The notes beneath the pieces were generated by a model, which saw nothing but the letters and a program-made list of their open reading frames with translations, was not told the DNA's origin and did not search any database. DNA of 64,000 nucleotides from Pelodera strongyloides (lineage: Eukaryota > Nematoda > Chromadorea > Rhabditida > Rhabditidae), in the NCBI GenBank assembly GCA_036852015.1, contig JAANDG010000486.1, positions 49,780-113,779 on the forward strand, in the 5' to 3' direction. Positions within the stretch are counted from its first letter, which is position 1, and each line of letters opens with the position of its first letter. This document shows positions 12,699-25,941 of this stretch, piece by piece. Made by a program: the position numbers and the translations under genes.

Positions 12699-15600
12699 AA
12701 GATTCTTTAAACATAAATAAAAAATATACGCACCACGGACCGCGGACCCTATAAATGTAGGATAGAGACACAGACCCCCCCCACGTACCCTAAACCCTGA
12801 AGTATCCCCAAAACAAAATGCCCAAAAGTCTTAAAATTCTGAGGCCGTATTCACCAACATACATGGAGCCCTCCCTAGGCACACGAGCGCTCTCAATCTC
12901 TTTAACTCCCTGCGTGTGGAATACGGACTCAGAAGCAGAACCAACATCAGGGGGTACACGATAATTACGCTCATTAAGCTAACCTCTTGCAGACTCCCGT
13001 TGCCGCATCACAGCTCGGCGATTGGTCCAAGTCGCAGTGGGTACAATTCAGTGAGCAGCCAACTCCAAATAGACCAGAAGCGCAATCTGAATTTGAAATT
13101 AACAAGGGTCGTACGGTAGTTCAAACTTTCCCTATAGTACCATGAAGCAGTTATCAAAAATACTTATCAAAATCACGTGTTACACAACGCTCACCTTGAT
13201 CACATTGCTCTCCCTGCCTTCCTTCCTCACAAATACACTGTCCGGTCTTCGGATGACAGTAATTATCTCCATCGCAATCACACTTTTGCTCGCATTTCTC
13301 GCCGTACTGGCCAGGATCACATGTTGTCGAGCAGTCAGCACCTGGAACGGGAATTATATTGGTTTTTTTAGTTTGTTGTTTGTGTTTCCCTTATTATAAT
13401 ACCATTCATCTTTCAAATATAAGCGCTGCACATCACTTCGCGAGATAAAATAAACAGCCGGAAACATTCCACTATTCACTTTAAAAAATCACAACCGACG
13501 CAGAGGATTACGGACCATTAAAGAAAGCAGCTCACATACCGTAGTTGTACGTCTCTAATTTACGTTTGGGAGATAGCACTGTAGAGGTAGACCTTTACAA
13601 AGTTAAAAATACACCTAACTTACTTACCTTTAAACCCTTTCGCACACGAACACTTTCCAGTCTGTGGATCACAAGTGCCTCCGTTCTTACAACGACACGA
13701 AAGAGCACAATTTGGACCAAATGAACCTTCTGGACAGGCGACATCACATTTGGTGCCATGGAACCCTAGAAAACAAGAAACTATATAAATTCAGTACAGT
13801 ATTCGTAAAGATTCTCACAAAACATGTTAAACATTTACATCTACAAGCAACAAAGCGACCATTTATGCCGATTTATGCCGAGTTTAATTGAGCTGCACGA
13901 AACACTGTACTTGGTACTTGGTAGATAAAATAGAAAATTGACCCGCATAGGCAGTACTAGTCCTATTAAAAATAAATGATAGCAGAGTCCATACCTGGTT
14001 TACAGTTACACTTTCCACTGATCGAATCGCACGAGGATCCCTGCTTACATTGACAGGGAGCACAACTTTCACCATATGTACCCGACGGGCACGGTTGTGA
14101 GCATTTAGTACCCGTCCAACCTAAACTACCGTATACCGTGATTGAAAAAAAAAGAAGAAGGAAAAGGAATACGAAAGTCCAACCTAAACTACCGTATACC
14201 GTACCGTAACTAAAAATGAAGGAAAAGGAATACAAAGGAAACATCAAAAAGGATACTTTATGAGTTCTTGAGTTCTATGCCTACTCGCATACACCAAAAG
14301 ATAACGTTTTACGGCCGAGCTTTTCAATGGAACAGCTATGACACCATGTATCCAATATCCATTGCTTCCACACGTGTTGTGCTTTAGCGGATAATATTTA
14401 CTCCTCGCCGGTCTCCTTACGCTTGCATAAATGGGGAAAACATGTGGACTGCAACCAATACATTAGTAACATAAGTCGGTCCGCTACAAACTACAAAGAA
14501 AAAACTAACCTGGATGACATTTGCATATTCCCGTGCCTGGGTCACAAGATCCCTTATCACCACAGTCACACTTGAACTTGCAGTCGAGTCCAAAATAACC
14601 ATTCGGGCACTCGCGATCACAGCTAAATGGTGGCCACGATTCGAAAGAACATAAACATATATAGATCTTTGCCAAAAACACGGTTTCCCACGTGCTACAT
14701 CTTTTGCGCAATGAATGCTCACTCTCAACGTTCACTTTTGTTTTGAAATTCAAACATCGTTTTACGAAAGAAATACAGTACTTCCCGTACCGTTACTAAC
14801 CGTCTAAGCGCACGGATACTAATCTCAAACCAACAAGGAAAAAAATTCAAAATAAATGATGAACAACAGTAGTGCCGATATAAATCGTCAACCAACAAAA
14901 AAAGAAAAGGAAACAGCAAATAATAGAAAAACATACCTCAATCCATTGCGCCCAGGAAAGCAGACACACAACCCGGAATCAAGTGCGCATTCCGAAGAAA
15001 GCGTCATATTGCATCTAAAATCATGGTGTTCAATACAAATCAAGGTTCAAGTAACCAAGTACAAATGCTTAGGAACTATGAAACTCTGAGTCCAACTCAA
15101 CTCTCCATCTAACTGAAGTTCCACTAAATACAAATGGACAATGGACATTGACATTGACTGTCAGAAAGAATATCATATGTACAGGAAAACAATAATTAAA
15201 GAGCAACGTAGACATGTCAAATACTGCAGTACCTCGCAGAGTCATACATTCGGACAACAACGAGAACAAAACGTTAGTGGGAACCAGGATTCCACGAAAA
15301 GCTGAAAGCAACAAAAAGGGACTAAAAACATACTTGCACTCCTTTTCGCATCCAGGCCCCCATCTTGTTCGGTCGCATACTTTTTCACAAGAATCTCCCG
15401 TGTAGCCAGGTTTACATCGGCAAAGGCCGGTCAGAGGGTCACATCTAAAACATATGATAGTTTTGAATATTTTCACGACAAAAGCAACTTACTTACTTAC
15501 GTAATAAAAGAGGAAATAAATCGGAAACATACAAGTGAATAACTTATACGTAAAGAAAACAATGAATATACCATATATAACATGCAACCCCGTTGCGATC

Positions 15601-18600
15601 CTTCGCAGCCGAGTATTTTACCGTAGGCGGGTCTCGTCAGTGCGTAAGTTTAAGTTAACTAGTTAGATCGTTTTTACGGTTAATTAAAATTATTATTTAA
15701 AAACTATAAAAATGGAACTCACGAATCCGTATTAGCCATGACACAGGAGCATTGTTTGGCACAAGACGCTCCCCAAAGGTCGGCAGCGCACACTAAATAA
15801 TTACTCAATGTATTGATGCTGCATAATTGCAGTAAGCAATTATACTGCAATTTCGGATGCGGAAGCGGATCCGAAAACCTTCCAACTCCTAATACGAGCA
15901 TTGAAAGCTGTGAACATACCACGACGGAAATGGAACTAAAAGTCAAGAGTCAAGACTATTCACGGATATTTCACGAAACTATGAAACATCAACAATTTCA
16001 CCCGAATTCAAATTAAATGGGCAACTGGCAATCTCACGATAAATTAAACGAAAACAAAGTTTGAATACATACTTTGAATGCTTCCTCTTCTACCTTTCCA
16101 TTCTGCCTTGAGGTGGAACCTAACGATCAATACGAAAACATACTACCACACACAGTTTATACTATACAACCAATACAATACGAACAAAATATGTTAACCA
16201 CGCAAAGACGAGGCAGAGTCAGACATACGGCCAACCAAAGTAGAAATCTGAAAAACTCACTTCTCTGCTTGCAATCGGGGCCCGTGTATCCAGTCTCACA
16301 AATACACTCTCCCGTTACAGAATCACATGCCGCATTTGAAGAATTCCAGTCGATTCCGTTGCATTTGTCACAGCGTTGCGAACACTGTAAATCATTGTAT
16401 TTTTCACAAATGTGATTTACAACATTAACATATGTACATATTTCACATGTGATACTCAAACTTCTGCACCACAATCTTTTTTTCTAAAGACCCAAACAAG
16501 TCTTCACGATAACCCACACAAAATAATGAGAAATCAAAAATAAAGATAAAGACCAACCTGTTGTCCAAAGAAACCTCTCGGGCACCCTTTCTCACATTGC
16601 TTTCCCTTCCATCCGATGCAAATACATTCTCCAGTCTTTGGGTCACAATTATTGCCATTTAGACATGAACACTTCTCCGTACAGTTCGGCCCCCAGGAAC
16701 CCTTTTCGCAAGCACTCTCGCACAATGGGCCCTAAAAAAACAACACAAATACAGGCATCAGCGGGACTGAGCAAAGATTCTCACGGGGGAGCTTATGAAA
16801 ACCGAAGAAATTTGAACAAAAAAATATGAAAAACAAAGATTTGGAGATAGATATAGACCCGGGAGGCACACTTCAAACCTTAAACGACACTTCAAACCTC
16901 ATGAATTGTATGTGTGCGTAATAAATTATTATTATTATATGACCACATTGTCCCGCTTATTGAACGTTTTCACATTGTAGATTGTATTCGAATTGGCAAC
17001 GACTCAAACGAAGAATCATCATAAAATTGTTTGCTTGCTTAAATTTTGAATAATAGAAGTCACTCAAAACTTACCGTGAATCCAGGCTTGCATAGACATT
17101 TCCCATTCACAGAATCACAAGTTGCTCCATTCTCGCAGGCCGCACAAGCAAATTTACAGCCTTGGCCGAAAGTACCCTGCAACCAACAAAAACATATAAA
17201 TAAACAACTTGAAAATTGGAATTATAAATAACTGAAGATGGATCTCTAAGGTAAGTAAGTTTTGTAAGGTAAGATAGTCATAGTAACCATCATGTACACT
17301 GTACCAAGCCAACAATACATGAGACGTACGGTTCAGGCATACGGATATCCTATCATCAATCTATTGAGTGATGTTGACATAATACATGTAGATATCCATA
17401 AGTCACAGAATTACGCCAACAACTACCGACGAGTGCTATCAGAAATCAGAAATATTAAAATATAAGTGAAACTAACCGCTTCGCACTGTTGTAGACAGAA
17501 TTGTCCAGAAAATCCCTCCGTACACTTGCACTCTCCGCTTTGTGGATCACATTTTCCACCATTTTGACACAGACAAGGCTGGGAACAATTGACACCAAAT
17601 GATGTGCCATCACATGCCTTCTCGCATTTTTCACCCACCCAACCTGAAAGAAAGGTGTAAATTCTAGAAAAGTAAAAGTGACGTCATTTTAAACCATAAA
17701 CCTAAAGTTCACGATAAGACGGAACTCCGCAACAAAGTCAACGCCAAAAATTTATCACCAAGGCAACCCAACCGAAAGAAACTACTGTAAAACAGAAAGG
17801 CACATTAGAACTAGAACCCCCTCATCCAATCCTACGAATACCAGAATACCATACTATAACTAAAGCATATTGAGGTTTGGCTTCCTCAAGTAAAATTGGA
17901 AAATCTAAATATTACAGTACCTGCTGGACAAAGGCACACTGCGATTAACCTAGAAAATCTAAATATTACCGTACCTGCCGGACAAATGCAGACTCCCGAT
18001 TCGGGATCACAGTTGGCTCCATTCTTGCAGTCGCACGACTTTTCACAATTCGAACCCCACGTACCGAAGGCACATGCTAAAGAACAAAGAAGACAATTGA
18101 AGCTTGAAACTAAAGAAAGCACTTAACATATATTGAATTGTATGTGAAAATATTATCGGGCAAGTTAAAGGGCAAAATCATATCGGGGCATATCGGGCAA
18201 TATAATATGTGAAAATATTATCGGGCAAGGGGCAAATCACACTAAACATCGTCATACGCACCGACACATCAAATACATATTAATAATTTAAAGATAAAAA
18301 AAGAAAAGAAAAGTTATAAAAAGGAAATAGTTATATTAATTATCAATTTGAATTTATATAGAATAGAAAGGTAAACTAACAAAAATAAAATTCATTGTCA
18401 ATACCTATTATAACCTTTCCCTGATTGCGAAGGCGAAGTGGCGAAGACAAGTCTAATTAAAATAGGGAAATGTGAGTAACGACTAAAAATATAAAAACAT
18501 ATAAATTTAATTTCGATTGAAAAGAAATTTAAATTTAATTTAAAATATACTTACAAACAGCGCAGGTCTTTCCTCCATATCCGGGATCACAATCACATTG

Positions 18601-19918
18601 ATTAGGGGCCACGCAACGGCCCTTTTTACACGGAGGGTCGCAGTCGGCTGAAATTAGGAGATTACGAATTACGATAACATTCACAAAATCCTAATTGTAA
18701 GAGGAGACTATCGTATCAATGGACCCGAGTGGTTGGCTAGAGAAGAAAGTGTTAAGGAATGTAGTCCTACACACAATTACTGAACTAATGGACTAATCAA
18801 TAACATTTCATTACTTACTGCCTAATTTCATTTGAAATTAACACATTCCAGTTACAACCGAAGCTAAAAAGGTAAGTAAGTAACCAACGTTTGCACGTCT
18901 TCTCCTTCGTCTCGTAATATCCGTCACAGCAAGTTCGCACAAAAACTTCGACCTTCTTCAACTTTCGCTCGTATGACGTTTTGTATCCATTTCTGTAAAG
19001 TTTTCAGTCTCCACAACATGCGTCTCATGCACGTGTGGCTGGGCGAGTTGTGGCTGTGTGGCTAGGCTAGTTGGGCACGCTTGATACGTCGAGGAAATTT
19101 ATGAATAACTCTGCAGCGCCTGGCGTAAAGAAATAGTCATTTGTTTTCTATACGCTACGTGGTCAGTTCTAGCCGGTTCTTCACCTAAATGGTCAAAAAA
19201 AAACTAAAGCGTCGGTAAACTTTAAAACCCGACCTTTCGACTTTGCACTTGAATCCCTGACTAACGTCCAAACATGTCTCGAAGTCTGTATAGGATATGG
19301 GCCGGGTCACTTTCTCCATCTCATAACGGTCCTCACTAAATAACAACCAACAGTAGTTAATGGGGTTTCAAGTATGGTGAAAATTTACATTATTTTGGAA
19401 CTATACGAGAATATTTTCTTAATTTTGCATATTATACATACAGATTTGGTACAGAAATACGGTAGTATTGACAGAATCACACCGAATTTTTGGGATACTT
19501 GAACCCCATAATGCACAAAAGTCTTACACCTGTCCTGTGAAAGCACAAACACAAACTGGATGTTAATTTCACCATGTTTCAGTAAAACATGATAACGACA
19601 TCACATGTGTTATGCTATGCTCCTGTTGCTCTGGAAAGTCGTTTCGCTTTCATCAAAAAAAGAAACGGCGAATCTCTGTGAAGCACTTCACCTCTTGAAT
19701 ATTTACAGCAAACAAAAATCACACCAAATACCGAGGACAATAAAACAAATAATAACACAAACAATATAGAAGATAAAACAAAACAAGACTCACATGACCG
19801 ATTTTGTGCAAACATTTTCTCCGGTAGGTCCATCGTCCTTCGCACCTTCTATTACAATAAAAAGTAATAGAAAGTTTAGTAGACCAGAAAACCCGCTGCT
19901 CAATCGTCGTTTCCGCAT
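9065..19918 (-). CDS. ced-1: CED-1/MEGF10/Draper-type engulfment receptor
   Basis: This is a single-pass phagocytic receptor of the CED-1/MEGF10 family, which recognises apoptotic corpses. My model has 25 exons and 972 aa, with phase consistent throughout: 19794-19918, 19234-19335, 18889-18992, 18555-18647, 17975-18076, 17477-17643, 17075-17176, 16558-16731, 16261-16384, 15723-15792, 15334-15444, 14937-15014, 14510-14622, 13995-14120, 13628-13765, 13195-13341, 12984-13086, 12439-12605, 12086-12217, 11713-11817, 10854-11015, 10096-10218, 9755-9813, 9401-9501, 9065-9155. Order: signal peptide ([15 protein letters not shown]), EMI domain (VCTKS to [14 protein letters not shown]), a long series of 8-Cys laminin-type EGF repeats (e.g. 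[19 protein letters not shown]), a membrane segment ([18 protein letters not shown]), then a tail of about 45 aa with NNPLY, an NPxY adaptor site. C. elegans CED-1 has a longer tail that also carries YxxL, which I do not see here. Start ATG lies 5 nt after a TTTAG acceptor. Confidence 0.93.
10493..10720. mobile_element. TAGGGCGCGTTCAAGATGG inverted-repeat element in a ced-1 intron
   Basis: The left end TAGGGCGCGTTCAAGATGGC then CGAAAGAAA is inverted at the right (TTTCTTTCGGCCATCTT...GCGCCCTA). A poly-A run of over 30 nt follows the left repeat. It lies in the intron between exons 10854-11015 and 10096-10218. Confidence 0.78.
12606..12700. repeat. AT/TATATA microsatellite next to a ced-1 acceptor
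   Basis: An (AT)n run of about 90 nt starts within a few nt of the acceptor of exon 12439-12605, whose AG is in CTATATAG. The run replaces the usual pyrimidine-rich approach. Confidence 0.85.
12841..12930. mobile_element. GAGGCCGTATTCACC palindromic element, copy 3
   Basis: A shorter, diverged copy with ends GAGGCCGTATTCACCAACAT and CGTGTGGAATACGGACTC, in a ced-1 intron. Confidence 0.7.
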
Positions 19919-19930
19919 TCTGCCTAAACA
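19916..19930 (-). promoter_or_regulatory. Candidate trans-splice acceptor at the ced-1 start
   Basis: TTTAG|GCAGA precedes the ATG. The same arrangement occurs at the paralog (TTTTTTTTAG, 5 nt), SLC41 (TTTTCAG, 5 nt), NAA10 (TTTTTAG, 3 nt) and the transposase-like gene (TTTAG, 7 nt). In nematodes this is where a spliced leader is normally joined. Confidence 0.6.
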
Positions 19931-22900
19931 TACATTTAAAACTAAAAAAAATCACAATACCAGAATAAACTAAATTACCAATAGGTTCCCATCCAAAGGC
20001 AAGGTTCGGCTTTCTAAAACTAGTTTGAAAATTATGCACGACAGCAGTCAGCAGTAGAGAAAATTTAGAAAAGCAAATTGAACGCCAAGGACAACACGTA
20101 GATTTTCATTCTCAATGAATTAGAGCGGGAACGTCATTTCGTGTTAATTTGAAGCAACTATAGAATTTCTTGCATATCTCTCAAAATCTATCAAACTTGG
20201 AAACCTATCAAAATGTTCAGACTCAGACTAACAATAGTAGTTTCTATTTGTGCTTCAATACAATACGGTTGTCAAGGCTACCACAAGGCTTTGATCTTAT
20301 GACCTATTTCACAGAAGCAGAATACAGACTATTTTTACAAATAAAAAATAACTCAATACCGATCTCCCAAACAAGTCAACCTAGGAAAGTTACATAGTTA
20401 CATGCTAATAATGTTCAACTAATAGTACTAATAATAGCACAATTGAAAACGATGCGGCTCTCCCTATAAATATAATATATATTGGGATGCGCGAAAGGAA
20501 AAAGTGGGATTATATGTTATGTAGGTGGAATGCATCAAGGACAACCGGACGCACCGGCACACACTGATTCGGACGATTGATTTCAAGCAGGCTCACCGTT
20601 CACATCGAGTTATTATCTAGTTTGCAAATTACTGATAATAATGATAATTTATGATAAAAAAGAAACAAATGAATCGCGCACGGCTAACTTTTCTTATCAT
20701 ACCCTAGCCTAATCCTAGTGGTTCTTGTTATAGTGATTACACAATCATTGAATCACTATCACACATCAAAATTTTCAAAGGTCGTGGAATGTGGTGTCCG
20801 CGTAAGAGTACAACAAAACAAATAGAATTACAACACTTCATCCATACTTGGCCACATTTCTAGAAAATAAAATAAAAGCTACGGCATCCAAAGTACAATT
20901 ATGTGCACAGTATAGTACATAGATACACAAAGAATCTTCTAGAGGATAAAGTTAGACTACAATTATGGGCACAGTGCATACAACACATAATATCTTATAG
21001 TGTATACACATTATATAACTAAAAAACTAAGATAATAGATACAAAAACACTCAGTTAGACGGAGAGGAGAGGTGGATTCTATTTATTCCAACAGCTGACC
21101 TATTGTGACATAGTGCATACATATGACATTTTATGTAGTTCTTATAGTGTATACTAAAAAAAACAATCAGTATGGAGAGGTGGATTTGGATTAATCTACT
21201 CATTCCAACAGCTGACCCATCCTGACACCCTGACACGTGCTTGGTGTCTGATTGATGGATGTATACAACACAACACATTCAATGTGCAGATGCAGGAAAT
21301 AAGAAAACGAAGAGAAATGAGCAATCGATTGGGTTAATCGATCAAGTAAACAAAAAATAATTAATATTACAACATATTTGATATAGGAGGGGATGACAAA
21401 CTGAAAATTTATGAAATGACGGCAGTTGAGAGAAAGAACGACATCTACATACGAGGTGCACATGATGGCATACCGAAAAATGGAGCAACGGTCGGAGGGC
21501 GGGCTCCGGGCTGTCGGGCACCGGCAAGGCAAATAAATCCCGAAATAAATAGGAATTAAGAAATGATATTATGTAATTGGAAAAAGAGCAGGATGCATTA
21601 CTCATTATTTCTCTACATTTTATTTACTCATAAAAGATCAATAATGGACCAACTATTTAGCAAACAATGCAATACAGATAACAACGCGATGAACAAGATA
21701 ACGCAAACAGATATCCAGCCAGAACAAAAGTCGCAACAAATATAACAAATACTAAAACGCAATAAATGGGGCTCGCTAACCAAGTTTTCTAAAGGTAAAA
21801 GACTGAAAAGTTGTACTTGTAACACGTACCACTACCATGTATAAGTAAGGGATGGTCAAAACGTGTACATCTTTTTGACTCTTAAATGTCGAGGGTTGTT
21901 TTTCGGGTTTTCCTTTTTTCGTTGTGAAAGAAACGGAGGCGGAGGCAAACATACAAGTGTGGAGAGTGACCGGTGGAAGGAGATAAACAAGAAGGTCAAG
22001 AGAAACAGAGAATCGAGACAGAAGTGAAGAGAGAGATGATTCTTTGAGTAGACACGAACTCACGAGTTGGAGTCCCCCGATCGGAATGAATGAGTAATCA
22101 GTCAAAAACAGGATCATGTATTATAGAACTACTGGAAACACGAGAGAAGATGATCACTGGGAGAGCACCCGTTTATCAGTATGGTATGAGTAATCAGTTA
22201 ATCAGTAATCATCATCGCGATAATGACGAGTTTATAGCGGAGACCAATGATCAAGTTTCAATTTGAGGCAGTAAGAGTAAGGAAGCTCAATAAGGTCATG
22301 GTCGGATGGTCGTCATGGTGAAATTATGCTGCAATGAAAAAGTTCAATTTCGTATCAGGAGAATATCTCTCAGAGATTGTGAATATTGAACATGCAAAGT
22401 GCGAAGATTATGATGCTAGATGCTACCGTAACTATAAATAAAAGCGACGTAATTAGTACCTAATTATATAGTAGGAAGATGTGCAATTGCTCAATGGTGA
22501 TTCAACAACGCTCAGTGTTCAAGTCCCAGAGGTTTATCTCGCATTCTCATTTTCGCATAGCCGCCTGAACTGAATATATAACCTAAATGTGTTTTAGTAT
22601 GGCATGCTTCAATCAAGTGAAAGTAAAAAAGTAATGAAATAAGAGTAGCAAACAATTCAAATGACACAAATTATAGTCAACAACATAGTAGTGACTCATT
22701 TGAACATCATTTCATAACAGGACAGGAATTGGAACCAGAAAAATAACATTGTGCCTTTCAACAAAAATGAAAACGGCAGCACCCTGTGTGTGTGAACCTG
22801 GCACAAGCAATTTTAAAATGCGATACGGCGGGAAAAGAGCAATTTCAAAAATATTAAAGAATAGTTGAATAGACATCACATCACAGTGACATACATGAGA

Positions 22901-23779
22901 TTATTGATGAATAATAATAACCATAATATAATTTCGAAATACGAGTATACAAGTAGACGAACACTATACTAACAAGACTGCGGTTGGTAGGAAATAGTAA
23001 TTAATGGCCAGAAATCAGAAAGATTCCAAAAATATAAAATATTAATCGGCATATAATAAAAAGGTCGCAGTGTTCGGAGACGGAGTTTTGTTTACAAAAG
23101 AAAATTTCCGGACTCGACTCTGGGCAATCATGTCTATGAAGAATGGCGGCATAATGAACACCATCTGGTGGAGGTTGAAAGAAGTGTTCAAATGTCATAG
23201 AAATGCATAAATTATAAACATGCATCGATGCATCGAAGTCAAATTGTCGAATAACTGCGATAGGTCCGCTACTTAATTGACAGGAGGTCTAAGCAAAAAT
23301 ATCAATTTCTTCAATCATCAACCCCATATTCTACTAATACGAACAACTACGTTACGCACCCAATCATCGGAAAGTGTTGATTGATCAAGAAAGAAATAAT
23401 GTTACTCCTGATTTACAAAATTAAGAAAGAATGTTTTGTATTTGTAAGAACGGCAACACATCAATTAGTTTATTAGCCATCGTAATTGCCAATTGGTAAG
23501 TAACTAAGTCCTAAGTCCAAAATGCCTATACAAACAAGAAGCCACTAAGGGTAGGTTTGAGTGGTGTGCACATGTGGCGGATGATATCCTATACCCTAAT
23601 TACCATTCACCTTGGTTAGAAGCGATATACATCAAAAACGGCGCCGAGAGGTCACCATAAGTCAGACATGTTAGGCGATATACAGTGACAGATTATGAAG
23701 GAATCCGGATAATCATAGGGAAATAAGATATTGTACAAGAACACAGAACAGAAAAAGCAAGACAAAAAAAAGGAATTTG

Positions 23780-23931
23780 TTAAAGCAAAATGCTAGCCCC
23801 TTTGGAAAATTTGCATATGATAAGCAAATACCTATTACCTGTATTATGCTAATTTTGTACGAGGCACGTCGTATTACATACGTTTATTTGCTTTATAAGC
23901 AATTTCCAAAGGGGCTAGCATTTCGCTTTAA
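23780..23931. mobile_element. TTAAAGC/GCTAGCCCC inverted-repeat element, diverged copy
   Basis: Left TTAAAGCAAAATGCTAGCCC and right GGGGCTAGCATTTCGCTTTAA are inverses for about 50 bp, with a divergent middle. Same family as the 171-bp palindrome at 37801-37971. Confidence 0.8.
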
Positions 23932-25830
23932 GTTACGTTTATCTTAACAGAGCAGATTGAAGGTCGTGGCGGTGGGATGGAGATGGAGTAGATTCGTGAA
24001 TAACTATAACAAGAATTGCAAAATTCAAATAAACTATAAACTAACTCACCTTAAAACTGATTTCTCTCAACAGGAAACGTAGGGCACTTCGATTTTACAT
24101 TCGTTGATCTATTCCTCTATCGGGCTGATGATTGAAGAGGCAGTCCGGTCCGGTTGTGGTCACTAAATTCACATTTACTAATTATGAGCAGTAGTCATCA
24201 ATGAGACGAATGACAAAGTGAAGTGAATAATTAGAGCGACAATATTACGCACATACTACAACAAAGGATGAAAAAGATCTCTTGGGCCGTCAGGGCAGAA
24301 CTAATTAATGGACTGTTGAATTGCATAACATATAGGCCAGAGGTGTTGTCTGTTGTGGGAATGTGGGAAACATGGCAGATTGGACGTCATAACATGCATA
24401 TATATTAGCCAATCGTTTACCAAAATAGCATACACATAAAGTGTAACCGCAAACCTTCACAACTAAGGAATTAGATGTTTTCAAGAAAATTGAGCAAGGA
24501 AATGAAGGCGGGGAGGTAAATTGTGCAACGATAATCGAACAACAAATGGTAGAAATCCGACCAACGATCAATCACTAGGTCCAGAATGATCTAATAAGGA
24601 CTGATAAAAAAAACAACCAGTAGTATTAGTTCGTAGATGATAAAGACGAGTAGATATTATCAATACAAGCTAGCATTTGAGAACAGCCAGCCATTTTTGC
24701 AACAGTTTGATTTGCAGAGACGATGAGTAACCCAGTCCAACCTTCGCTAGAAATCTCTAGGGAAACGAAAAAACATACGGTTTTGGGTAAGGAGAAGGAG
24801 GATGATAGAAGCCATAGAAGGAGATTCAAAAGCCAATCTTATCTAGAGTCTGCGCGCGCGAATCGAATTTGTACAAACCTCTCATTGTTGGGTCAAGAGT
24901 GCAAACATGACTGTACAATACAATCAACAAAAAGCCAGTCTTTGATCAACAAGCTATATGCAGTTCCCTTCGAAGTATACCCATCACATTACTGAGATTT
25001 TCTGATAAACAACGAAATCTTGCGTATATTTCAGAAATAATTGCGTAATATCGATGAAATATTTTTCTTCCAAATGGAGAACAATCTATTACACAGATTA
25101 CACATTAGATGCGCCGATTGATAACATTAATTATGAGAAAAAATAGAGCACAAATGATTCACAAAAAATGGAAATCAAATGAAAAATAAAAATAAAAAGT
25201 GAAAAAGAGCGGTAGGTGGTGCAGTGTGAGGGGTTTGGGGTTGACCCGATTTAGACACGGGAGACCGAGAGAAAAGAACATGTGAGTGAGTAAGAAAATC
25301 TATGAGACAGTTGACGCGCGGGCGACGAGAGAAAGGAATGTATAAGGAGATTGCAAAGAAACGAAATAGGTTAGAGATGTGGCACGAATAGCGCTGGATG
25401 AGTCAGACGAACGCAATTAACTTGAGGAGTCATCAAGTGTTTCTGGAGATTTAGAGATGGAGTAGAGAGAGAGAGGAGAGAGAGACGAGAATAGAAATAA
25501 GGGAAAATTATAGAAATCTACGGTGCCGGCCGAGAAATAGAAAGCACTTATACAGCGGTGGTCACTTGTAGCTTGCGTTGAGAATAGAGCTAATTTGCCA
25601 ACACTCAGCGACCCTAACTCTATAAAGAGCGAGTACGAAGCTTTGGAAATTTGCTATGAAATTAGTAAGAGCGCGCTCGTCGAGATTCTAATACAATGTT
25701 CAGCCACCTTACAGTTTGTGAAGTTGGATTGAACATTACAATTGGAAAACTAGTTAGAGTTGGCCAACAGAGGGAAATATGCGAAAAAAAGGGTGGCGCG
25801 CACCTCTCAACGAAACTCAAGAGTTGCGCG

Positions 25831-25941
25831 CGGCAACAGTTTGGGGGTGTTTCCCGCAAAAGAATTTGATGCGCGCCGCAAAAGTTTTTTCCGTCTCCTG
25901 GTTGCCGTTTTGGTGCGGGAAACACCCCCAAACCGTTGCCG
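25831..25941. mobile_element. GTTTGGGGGTGTTTCCCGC inverted-repeat element
   Basis: The ends (CGGCAACAGTTTGGGGGTGT... and inverse ...CACCCCCAAACCGTTGCCG) pair over about 27 bp. The inner part GATGCGCGCCGCAAAAG resembles the GC-rich sequence at 34440-34560. Confidence 0.7.

Noticed and set aside
12434..12720. Tyr-Ile repeat protein
   Set aside because: A translation of the AT microsatellite.
24723..24995. Plus-strand open frame of 90 codons upstream of ced-1
   Set aside because: Low-complexity Ser/Arg/Lys content, no domain, no neighbouring exons in phase, and opposite orientation to every supported gene.
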